From positions 1 to 9,283 of the forward strand of contig DAIDJH010000045.1 in assembly GCA_027451425.1 (NCBI GenBank): DNA of 9,283 nt. Direction: 5' to 3'. Position numbers and translations under genes: made by a program. This DNA is from Bdellovibrionales bacterium. Lineage in GTDB: Bacteria > Bdellovibrionota > Bdellovibrionia > Bdellovibrionales > UBA1609. The notes under the pieces are model-generated. The model did not search any database and was not told the origin of the DNA. It saw only the letters and a program-made list of their open reading frames with translations. Of this stretch, positions 1 through 6,025 are shown in pieces. Each line of letters opens with the position of its first letter. Within the stretch, counting starts at the first letter, position 1.

Positions 1-1
1 C

Positions 2-763
2 GTAGTTGCGGTATTCGCCGGTCAAGTACATGGCTGAAATGCCGTATTCGCGCGCCATATTCAGAAATGAACGAGCGCCAAACCCGAGTGGGATGCGCGC
101 GCCCAATGAAAAGTGCACGGCGGGCGCGCCGGCAACGCCGCTAATCCCGGCGGCTTTGTCGCTACGAATTTCGGTGATCCCAAAAAAATCACCGCCCGCT
201 TCGGCGTATGGGATGATCCATTGTCTAGGTACAAACTGTAATGCGTACATGAGCCCGGCGCTGAGTGGGACAGCGAGCAACGTGAAAGATTCGCGTGGAG
301 TATCACGGTTGGGGTTTACAAAAACTCCGTGGCCTGAGGCGGTGAATAAACCCGTGCCCAGCTTCCACGCCAGGTGGCCGGCCGAGCGAAAAAAAGGTCG
401 CTCATAATCATAGACAAGCAAGATCGGGGTTGCGGCACCATAAATTTTGTCAAAGGTGGCGTTCGAGTTTTCGGGGTTAACCAAACTGTTAGGCATAAAT
501 GAACCGAGTCGCACCGATGCCGTTCGCGTGCTCTCCGGCAGATTTTCGCGATAATAATAAACTCCCGTTGTGCTGATTTTATATAAGCCTTTTTTGGCTA
601 GTGGATTCTCGATGTAGCGTGAAGGTTGAGGAATGTCCGAATTGTCGATCGTTTGAGTTGTGCTGTCGGACGCGGAACTGTCGTCCTGTGTGGATGCAAA
701 AGCGAGCGATGTCAAAAGTAGAGAAACTACAAAAAGTACGGCGAGTTTCGCGGCGCTTTTCAT
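2..763 (-). CDS. Outer-membrane beta-barrel-like protein, C-terminus cut by window edge
   Basis: The reading frame is open from the ATG at 763 to the left edge (254 codons, no stop), so the C-terminus lies outside the window. Residues 1-23 form a clear signal peptide (MKSAAK, hydrophobic core, cleavage near AFA-STQ). A Ser/Thr/Asp-rich linker (about 24-44) follows. Then come alternating hydrophobic/polar stretches rich in Gly and aromatic residues, typical of short outer-membrane beta strands. The ATG overlaps the TGA stop of the upstream CFI-box gene as ATGA, and there is no convincing Shine-Dalgarno, so translation is probably coupled to that gene. Family knowledge: such proteins in Gram-negative bacteria are usually OmpA- or OmpW-like small barrels. 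I do not recognise a named family. The coding call is firm from signal peptide, coupling and frame length; the barrel assignment is an inference. Confidence 0.83.
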   Translation of the reverse strand, partial: MKSAAKLAVLFVVSLLLTSLAFASTQDDSSASDSTTQTIDNSDIPQPSRYIENPLAKKGLYKISTTGVYYYRENLPESTRTASVRLGSFMPNSLVNPENSNATFDKIYGAATPILLVYDYERPFFRSAGHLAWKLGTGLFTASGHGVFVNPNRDTPRESFTLLAVPLSAGLMYALQFVPRQWIIPYAEAGGDFFGITEIRSDKAAGISGVAGAPAVHFSLGARIPLGFGARSFLNMAREYGISAMYLTGEYRNY

Positions 764-2226
764 GCGCGAGATTCTCGTGCCGTGTACACGATCAGACAAA
801 TAACACCTGCTATAATAAGAATTGTGCCGAGCGAGCCGTAATTGAGCATGAGCCAGGCCACACTCCAAACGGGGATGAGCGCAGCTTGCGTGATGTGTTT
901 CAACATGGGTGAATTGCGGATGCGCACGGCAAAATAGGGACTATGACGGTAATAGTAGCGCACAAACGCCCGCCCGAAATGGTACGGCAGTAAAAATTGA
1001 TCTCGCCATTGACGTAACGTTTTCACCACCGGCGCGAGTGGCGAGCCAAACGCTGCCGTCGCGATAAAACATTTTACACTATTGGGGATGAGGCCGACCA
1101 CCTGGCCGGGAACGGAGTACTGAAGGCACTGATCAATTTCGGCGGTGTTGTAAGGACCGGTGGGGGCGCAGGGCCCACCATTGGTCGTATAAAGAATACT
1201 GGTGGCACTGTTATCCAATAAAAGCGAATTGTTATTGGCGGCATCGAGGACCGAAATCAAAAAGAAATAACCTTGGCCATTGGTGAGCCCCGTGACCGTC
1301 CAATTACCGAGTGGGCTACAATTGGCGTCGAGTTGAAGATCTTGATGGGGGCTGGCGTAGGTTATGGTTGTGAAATTCTGCGTGCCATCGTCGGGGACAT
1401 AAAACACGCGTGCGCCACTAATGCCAGTGGCGCCTCCGCTCGCCGGGCAACTTATATTTTCAGCGGGGTTCTCTATGTAAACTTCGCTATCTCCGGCGTT
1501 GGCATAGAAATTACAAAAACCGTAAGCGGCTGTCGTTGTCGAAGATGTCGTCAAACAGGGATTCATAAGACCTGAATCGAGGGGGCCAAGTACGTAAAGG
1601 TTAACTTGCTGAGACGACCCCGTGTTCATTAGCGTACTATTAAATGTCGCAGACGGTTGAATCGTTATGAATAGATTGTATGGAGACGTGTTGGTCGCGC
1701 AATCGGGTTTTCCGTAGCTATTTGTGGTCGTGGCGCCAACAGAGTCGCATAAATTCGACCAAGTTGTGGAAAACGAAACTTCGGAACCTTCTGCATAAAC
1801 GAGCTCGCCGACGGTGCCTTGAACCTGTTGATAAATGCCATTCGACGTTTGCGAGACGAGATAGGCGTAGTTGCCATAAGGGGATTGCTGAATTCCACCG
1901 ACGATGACAGCTGTAATAGTCAATTGAAGATTGGGATAGATGCGGTTTGAATTGCAGGCCGTTGTTCCGGTACAAGTGTTACAGGCGGTTGTTCCGTCTT
2001 GCGTGCAGGGAGAGTAGTCGCCGGCCACTCCGCCATAGATAGAGGGGCTTGTGTTGTAACTGCCAGCGTTCCAATTTGAGGCACCCGTGACGTTGGTCAG
2101 ATAGGCAATTTGCCCACCAACGCCCACTGTCCCGGTGCCTGGCGTATATTGAGCACTTGCCGGTAATCCAGCCAATAGCAGTACAGTTAGCCAAAGGTAT
2201 AAATTTTTACCCCGCCTTTGATCCAT
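760..2226 (-). CDS. Secreted CFI-box-CTERM domain protein, Cys-rich, C-terminally membrane-anchored
   Basis: This 488-residue protein has a signal peptide (about 1-25, cleavage near ASA-QYT). A long beta-rich, Ser/Thr/Asn/Gly-rich ectodomain (26-385) contains 12 cysteines, four of them clustered at 74, 82, 85 and 91 around two GTTACN repeats. At residue 386 begins CFIATAAFGS, followed by LRQWRD, GRAFVRYYY and SP motifs. This matches the CFI-box-CTERM domain known at the C-termini of surface proteins in several bacterial phyla. Two hydrophobic helices (about 446-464 and 465-483) and a short basic tail close the protein. By analogy with other C-terminal sorting domains the CFI region may act in anchoring or processing, but its function is not established to my knowledge. 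The gene starts 31 nt after asd with only a weak GGTGA 12 nt before the ATG, and its stop overlaps the next start. The ligand or role of the ectodomain is unknown. Confidence 0.9.
   Translation of the reverse strand: MDQRRGKNLYLWLTVLLLAGLPASAQYTPGTGTVGVGGQIAYLTNVTGASNWNAGSYNTSPSIYGGVAGDYSPCTQDGTTACNTCTGTTACNSNRIYPNLQLTITAVIVGGIQQSPYGNYAYLVSQTSNGIYQQVQGTVGELVYAEGSEVSFSTTWSNLCDSVGATTTNSYGKPDCATNTSPYNLFITIQPSATFNSTLMNTGSSQQVNLYVLGPLDSGLMNPCLTTSSTTTAAYGFCNFYANAGDSEVYIENPAENISCPASGGATGISGARVFYVPDDGTQNFTTITYASPHQDLQLDANCSPLGNWTVTGLTNGQGYFFLISVLDAANNNSLLLDNSATSILYTTNGGPCAPTGPYNTAEIDQCLQYSVPGQVVGLIPNSVKCFIATAAFGSPLAPVVKTLRQWRDQFLLPYHFGRAFVRYYYRHSPYFAVRIRNSPMLKHITQAALIPVWSVAWLMLNYGSLGTILIIAGVICLIVYTARESRA
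1951..1995 (-). repeat. Imperfect direct repeat encoding two GTTACN units
   Basis: Two 18-bp copies (1951-1968 and 1978-1995) start 27 bp apart and match at 15 of 18 positions. They encode GTTACN twice (residues 78-83 and 87-92) in the Cys cluster of the CFI-box protein. This suggests a small internal duplication. Confidence 0.6.
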
Positions 2227-2257
2227 ATATTAATGATTTCACCAGGCCAGAGAAATG

Positions 2258-3292
2258 TCAAAAAATCCGTTCGGCGATTTGTAGGCCATTGAGAGCGGCG
2301 CCCTTGAGGATATTGTCGGCAACGATCCACAAAAGCCACGTATGAGGATCATTCATATCTTGATGAACTCGGCCGACATAAACGGGGTCCTGCCCCGAAG
2401 CCATTCGCGCCGTCGGATAGTCGCTGGGCTGTCGTTGTGTAACTAATCTTATCCCGGGGCCATTTTCAAGCGCCGACATCACTTCATCGCGAACGACAGC
2501 GCGATCAAACGTGACCCAAACCGCTTCACTATGAGAATTGAGAGCGGGCACGCGCACGGTAAACGCGCTCAATTTAAGCTTCGGCATCTCGAGAATTTTT
2601 CGAGTTTCATTCATGATCTTGGTTTCTTCGGTGCAAAAGCCCTGCTCGTTGAACGAGCCAATTTGTGGAATGCAATTGAATGCAATCTCGTGAGGGAATG
2701 TTTTAGGAGCCGCCGCTGATTTTGTATCGCCATGCCCGCGAAGGGCGAGATCTACTTTGCCGAGCGAGAGATCCTCGCTGAGTTGCATAAGCAGCTCGTC
2801 GCGCCCGGCTTTGCCGGCACCACTGACGGCTTGATAGGTCGAGACGCGCACATCAACTAAACCAAACTTCTTGAGAGCATTTAACACGACCACCAGTTGA
2901 ATAGTTGAACAGTTCGGGTTGGCAATGATGGCCGGCTCATTTCGAGGCGGCAACCGGTTGCCGTTCACTTCGGGGACGACCAGCGGGTGGTCAGGGTCCA
3001 TCCGAAAGGCGGCGGAATTATCTATGGCAAAGGCGCCGGCGCGGACGGCTTTAGGGGCCCACTCGCGTGAGATCTCATCGCCGGAAGAAAAAAACACAAG
3101 ATCGAGGCCGTCAAAGCAGCCATCGCGTAAGCTCTTCACCGGCCACTCGCGACCGCAAGATCTCACTTTGAGACCCTCACTCCGCTCCGAGGCGAACGGG
3201 CGCAACTCCGTCACGGGGAATTTTCGCCGCTCGAGTATATCCATAAATACTTCGCCCACCATTCCCGTGGCGCCAACAACTCCAACCTTCAT
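2258..3292 (-). CDS. asd: Aspartate-semialdehyde dehydrogenase
   Basis: Asd reduces 4-phospho-L-aspartate to L-aspartate 4-semialdehyde with NADPH. This is the branch point to diaminopimelate and lysine, threonine and methionine, and so to peptidoglycan. The 344-residue length is normal. An N-terminal Rossmann motif GATGMVG lies at 7-13. The catalytic cysteine is C128 in ANPNCSTIQ, TYQAVSGAGKAG spans 152-163, and the catalytic histidine is H254 in RVPALNSHSE. All expected residues are present. The ATG overlaps the pssA stop as ATGA, and the ribosome binding site AAGAGGA (3299-3305) is written inside the acidic tail codons of pssA, 6 nt before the start. Translation is therefore probably coupled to pssA. 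No regulatory leader is visible. It is a housekeeping enzyme placed inside a membrane and surface operon. Confidence 0.97.
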   Translation of the reverse strand: MKVGVVGATGMVGEVFMDILERRKFPVTELRPFASERSEGLKVRSCGREWPVKSLRDGCFDGLDLVFFSSGDEISREWAPKAVRAGAFAIDNSAAFRMDPDHPLVVPEVNGNRLPPRNEPAIIANPNCSTIQLVVVLNALKKFGLVDVRVSTYQAVSGAGKAGRDELLMQLSEDLSLGKVDLALRGHGDTKSAAAPKTFPHEIAFNCIPQIGSFNEQGFCTEETKIMNETRKILEMPKLKLSAFTVRVPALNSHSEAVWVTFDRAVVRDEVMSALENGPGIRLVTQRQPSDYPTARMASGQDPVYVGRVHQDMNDPHTWLLWIVADNILKGAALNGLQIAERIF

Positions 3293-4209
3293 TTTTCGTC
3301 CTCTTCGTCCTCATCAGCTTCATCGTCGGCAATGTAATCGTCTTCTTCGGCGAGCAGATTATCCTCTTCGGCCGCGCGAATGTCTTGCGCGCTCGCCACC
3401 ATTTTAGGCGCCCTCCCAATTCGGAATATCCCCACAACGGCCCCCAAAGTCGCGTACGCCATGAAGGTTACAAATAGCATGACTTCTGGGCGAACAGCGA
3501 TCACGGCAATAAGACACACGCCAAAAACCAAATATCGAAACGGCAGTCTTTTCTTGAGGTGGAGATCTTTAAAGCTGCGGTAAGGGAATGTACTAACCAT
3601 AACTATGGCAAGAAGACTTGTCATCGCCAGAAGAATTTTTGAACCTGAAGCCGTCCACTTTAAATCATCGAAGGCAAGAACGGAGCTCGCGACGATCCCT
3701 GCCGCCATGGGGATCGGCAGGCCTTGAAAATACGCCGGGTTCATCACTTGTTTTTGCACATTGAAGCGCGCGAGTCGAAGAGCTCCGCACGCGACAAAGA
3801 AAAAACTCACAAGCCAACCAATTCGGCCAAACGGATGAAGCGCCCAAAGATAAAGTAAGACACCCGGTGCGATACCGAAACTGACAAGGTCACAAAGTGA
3901 GTCGTATTCGGCGCCGAAATGACTGGTGGAGTGGGTCATGCGGGCGACGCGGCCATCGAGTTGATCAAAAACAGCGGCCGCAACGATTGCGTAAGCCGCC
4001 ATAAGATAATTCCCGGCGATCGATTGAATAATGGCGTAAAAACCAAAAAACATGTTTACGGTTGTGAGAAGATTGGGCAGCACGAAGATATTGACATGGA
4101 GGCGTTCGCGAATGAATCGACGACGGCGCATTTTGCGCGCGAGTTTACGATTGAGTCTGGCGTCACCGGCGGCGACTGCTTCCTTTTGTTCCATTTCAAA
4201 GTCGTACAT
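3289..4209 (-). CDS. pssA: CDP-diacylglycerol--serine O-phosphatidyltransferase
   Basis: PssA transfers phosphatidyl from CDP-diacylglycerol to serine, giving phosphatidylserine, the precursor of phosphatidylethanolamine, at the inner membrane. The CDP-alcohol phosphotransferase signature is complete: D82, D85-G86, A89-R90, G99, D103 and D107, with the expected spacing. Several hydrophobic helices surround it, as in the membrane-integral (type II) PssA family. I start it at the ATG at 4209 because GGAGG (4219-4223) sits 9 nt upstream and the kinase-family gene stops 2 nt before. A GTG at 4245 would add 12 residues and overlap that gene by 34 bp. Unusual parts are a strongly basic N-terminal stretch (RKMRRRRFIRER) and a C-terminal tail with 17 Asp/Glu in the last 28 residues. 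Asd follows with a 4-nt overlap. Confidence 0.95.
   Translation of the reverse strand: MYDFEMEQKEAVAAGDARLNRKLARKMRRRRFIRERLHVNIFVLPNLLTTVNMFFGFYAIIQSIAGNYLMAAYAIVAAAVFDQLDGRVARMTHSTSHFGAEYDSLCDLVSFGIAPGVLLYLWALHPFGRIGWLVSFFFVACGALRLARFNVQKQVMNPAYFQGLPIPMAAGIVASSVLAFDDLKWTASGSKILLAMTSLLAIVMVSTFPYRSFKDLHLKKRLPFRYLVFGVCLIAVIAVRPEVMLFVTFMAYATLGAVVGIFRIGRAPKMVASAQDIRAAEEDNLLAEEDDYIADDEADEDEEDEK
3299..3305 (-). promoter_or_regulatory. Ribosome binding site of asd embedded in the pssA acidic tail
   Basis: The minus strand reads AAGAGGA, 6 nt before the asd ATG at 3292. The same bases encode Glu and Asp of the PssA tail. Acidic-tail coding and asd ribosome recruitment share one sequence. Confidence 0.8.
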
Positions 4210-4211
4210 CG

Positions 4212-4850
4212 TCAAAACCCTCCGAAAACATAAAAGATGATCCACAGTTGGGCCGAACTCAATACCGGTAAAACGAGATTATCGTCGAGCGGTCCAACGG
4301 GAACAGCTTCGGCGAACGCTCCCGCCAATCCTGATAGAATTCCTACAATCATTAGGCGATCGAGCATCAGACGGTGCGCGATATAATACACCAGTGACGT
4401 CAGAGTGCAGACAAAAAATGCGGCCAGCGAGCCCTGCAGGCTTTTGCGACCGAATAATTTATCTTTGCCGAAACGAATTCCAAAATAGCTTGCCGCCGGG
4501 TCGGCCAAGGCCAAAAACAATAGCGCAAGGTTCACGATGTGTACGGGGAAGAACGCGATGATAAAAAGCACTCCCAAAACGAGATAGGTAAGCCCAGTCC
4601 AACTCGAGCGTTCGTGTTCACGCATGATTGAACCAAAAATAGTTAGGACAAAGTTATTAACGGCGGCGATTCTAACGCGAACCATTTCGAGCGCGACGGC
4701 GGCCATCGACACCGTAGACAAAATAAGTAGAGCCGTCTCGCGTGAGAGGTTGTGGTAGCACACGGCCAAAAACACCACGCCCGAAAAGTGAAATATTTTT
4801 CTTTTGTAATGAACGTCGCTGCGTGGATGAAGATGAATTGTTGAATTCAT
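4212..4850 (-). CDS. Diacylglycerol/polyprenol kinase family membrane protein
   Basis: This 212-residue polytopic membrane protein has about six hydrophobic helices. It matches the SEC59/DGK1/VTE5 group (dolichol, phytol and CTP-dependent diacylglycerol kinases). Visible family marks are an N-terminal KRKIFHFSG (16-24), ALADPAASYFG (115-125, with D117 and G124 seven apart as in yeast Dgk1), GRKSLQGS (134-141), and a C-terminal AFAEAVP (178-184) with DDN (189-191). Members phosphorylate a lipid alcohol, often with CTP. The substrate here cannot be read from sequence. The PssA neighbour makes diacylglycerol to phosphatidic acid the likeliest reaction, feeding CDP-diacylglycerol synthesis, while a polyprenol is possible. 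It is the first gene of the minus-strand operon. There is no good Shine-Dalgarno before the ATG at 4850, and no in-frame ATG, GTG or TTG lies between it and the upstream stop. Confidence 0.86.
   Translation of the reverse strand: MNSTIHLHPRSDVHYKRKIFHFSGVVFLAVCYHNLSRETALLILSTVSMAAVALEMVRVRIAAVNNFVLTIFGSIMREHERSSWTGLTYLVLGVLFIIAFFPVHIVNLALLFLALADPAASYFGIRFGKDKLFGRKSLQGSLAAFFVCTLTSLVYYIAHRLMLDRLMIVGILSGLAGAFAEAVPVGPLDDNLVLPVLSSAQLWIIFYVFGGF
4219..4223 (-). promoter_or_regulatory. Shine-Dalgarno GGAGG that fixes the pssA start
   Basis: On the minus strand GGAGG lies 9 nt before the ATG at 4209, inside the last codons of the kinase-family gene. It supports the ATG start over the in-frame GTG at 4245, which lies upstream of this site. 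Confidence 0.85.
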
Positions 4851-4938
4851 AAGCCAGCGAGCATAAAGGACAATTTTGCGCGTTTCAATGTCAGCGAATC
4901 AACACATGTAACTGTATGAAATTACAAGGTTTATTATT

Positions 4939-4952
4939 TTTTTGCGCAAAAA
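4939..4952. repeat. 14-bp perfect palindrome, possible operator
   Basis: The sequence is TTTTTGCGCAAAAA, identical on both strands, near the middle of the divergent intergenic region. A symmetric site in this position is typical for a dimeric transcription factor acting on both sides. A/T runs around a GCGC core could also arise by chance in such AT-rich DNA. No terminator role is likely, since there is no loop. Confidence 0.5.
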
Positions 4953-5077
4953 TGTTGGCAAAACAGCAATGTTTAACTGTGCCCTTAAAGATCGTATCCA
5001 GAAAGCTTAAATTGCTTTGTTTTTTCAAATAGTTATCTTCATCGCGTTGGACCTGGTCTTGCAATCGCATAGTTAGT

Positions 5078-5085
5078 GAGGAGGT
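5078..5085 (+). promoter_or_regulatory. Strong Shine-Dalgarno GAGGAGGT that fixes a TTG start
   Basis: GAGGAGGT is almost a full complement to the 16S rRNA tail and lies 8 nt before the TTG at 5094. An in-frame GTG at 5076 overlaps this site and so is not the start. Confidence 0.88.
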
Positions 5086-5093
5086 CTATAATA

Positions 5094-5966
5094 TTGCGTA
5101 AAGCGCTTCAACCCATTGGTTTTAAATTGATTTTTATTACCTTGGTCGCCACTGTTGCGGTCAGGGCACGGGCTGATTCGCCGCCAGATACCGGCAGTGC
5201 CGACAATTCCACGACGGGTAGTACCGATAGTTCGACGTCTGGTTATTTGTCGGACGTCAATGGCGAGCGTGCGGATCGAAGCCAGGAATTTGTGATTTTG
5301 CCACCGCCCGCTCCTCAAGAAACGACGAAACTGTACGACAAGATTTTCACAGATAAACTAAAAGAAAACCTCGTGAACAATTATCGAAAAACGTTCGGGT
5401 ATACGGAATATGAACAGATTCAAACGGCGTCCAATCAGTTTGGCAATGCGGAGAGCGATATTTCAAACCGATTATTGCCGATGGATCAATACATAGCCGA
5501 ACAGCAGTCGTTCGGTCGGTATATGATAAATGCCATGGCCGAATATCACCTCGACAATTATTTCAAGCATAGTTCAACAATGAAGCAGGTTTATGCCACT
5601 CAGAAAAAACTGAGTAATGTCCAGTATGAGACGGCATCAGGGGCTAAGCTTAAGGTGCAATACGACTTAGCATCAAGCACGGCCACGATTACTTTCAATA
5701 AGCCTCACACTAAATTTCACAAGACGCTTGATGTACAGGTCGGTGGCACGGCAAACACCATTTTACGACTCGGGTACGATGTTAACCATAGGGTGAACGT
5801 TGAATCCGATGTTCAATTTGAAGACGAAATTGTGACGCTGACCGCGAACCGTCATTTGGAGGGCAACTTCAACACCAACGTCTCGCTGCAATCGATCAAC
5901 AAAGACCAGGACATTTACACCCCTAAGCAGAACCGTATTCTTGTTGGTCTCTCCTGGAACGATTAA
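5094..5966 (+). CDS. Exported protein of unknown function with beta-rich C-terminal half
   Basis: A 290-residue product starts at TTG 5094, chosen for the strong upstream Shine-Dalgarno and because it gives a clean signal peptide (residues 1-27: basic N-terminus, hydrophobic IFITLVATVAV, cleavage near ARA-DSP). A Ser/Thr/Asp/Gly-rich linker follows (28-60), then a Pro-rich piece (ILPPPAP, 68-74), and an alpha-helical, Tyr/Gln-rich region (about 77-175). The C-terminal part (about 176-290) has alternating short strands and ends in RILVGLSWND. That ending resembles an outer-membrane insertion signal, though a final Phe or Tyr is missing. No cysteine is present. I recognise no family. It is the first gene of a plus-strand pair, followed after 59 nt by a membrane-anchored protein gene. 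A periplasmic or outer-membrane location is inferred. Confidence 0.88.
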   Translation: MRKALQPIGFKLIFITLVATVAVRARADSPPDTGSADNSTTGSTDSSTSGYLSDVNGERADRSQEFVILPPPAPQETTKLYDKIFTDKLKENLVNNYRKTFGYTEYEQIQTASNQFGNAESDISNRLLPMDQYIAEQQSFGRYMINAMAEYHLDNYFKHSSTMKQVYATQKKLSNVQYETASGAKLKVQYDLASSTATITFNKPHTKFHKTLDVQVGGTANTILRLGYDVNHRVNVESDVQFEDEIVTLTANRHLEGNFNTNVSLQSINKDQDIYTPKQNRILVGLSWND

Positions 5967-5987
5967 TAGGTTCTCACGGCTGAAGCC

Positions 5988-6005
5988 CAGTCAATAAATT
6001 GACTG
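5988..6005. repeat. Inverted repeat with 8-bp arms between two plus-strand genes
   Basis: Arms CAGTCAAT (5988-5995) and ATTGACTG (5998-6005) flank AA. In RNA this folds as a 7-bp stem with a 4-nt loop. It lies in the 59-nt gap before the ATG at 6026 and contains the alternative TTG at 5999. No U run follows, so it does not look like a terminator. It could be an operator or an mRNA hairpin that tunes expression of the second gene. Confidence 0.55.
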
Positions 6006-6025
6006 CGCCCGCCGACATAGTGTAC

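Larger units (their letters stand above)
4851..5093. promoter_or_regulatory. Divergent intergenic region between the lipid/surface operon and the exported-protein gene
   Basis: This AT-rich 243-bp stretch separates divergent starts at 4850 (minus) and 5094 (plus), so it should hold promoters for both. I see no consensus -35/-10 pair. The best weak plus-strand candidate is TTGCTT (5012-5017) and TATCTT (5034-5039) with a 16-bp spacer. A perfect 14-bp palindrome lies at 4939-4952. The plus-strand Shine-Dalgarno is at 5078-5085. No RNA gene or riboswitch-like structure is apparent. Confidence 0.6.

Noticed and set aside
6..407. Plus-strand open frame of 133 codons opposite the left gene
   Set aside because: It is antisense to a frame with a signal peptide and translational coupling, lacks a Shine-Dalgarno and shows no protein-like pattern.
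578..600. AGCC-TTTTTT-GGCT hairpin resembling a terminator
   Set aside because: The stem is only 4 bp, it lies inside the barrel-like coding sequence, and no U run follows the stem.
4245..4245. GTG start for pssA giving 12 more residues
   Set aside because: It would overlap the kinase-family gene by 34 bp, while ATG 4209 has GGAGG at 9 nt and a 2-nt gap to the upstream stop.
4916..5032. 38-codon plus-strand open frame in the divergent intergenic region
   Set aside because: It has no Shine-Dalgarno, is built largely of AT-rich codons expected in such DNA, and overlaps the palindrome and likely promoters. Conservation in relatives would be needed to revive it.
5087..5092. Perfect TATAAT hexamer on the plus strand
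   Set aside because: It lies between the Shine-Dalgarno and the TTG start, so a transcript from it would begin after the start codon, and there is no -35 element 16-18 bp upstream.
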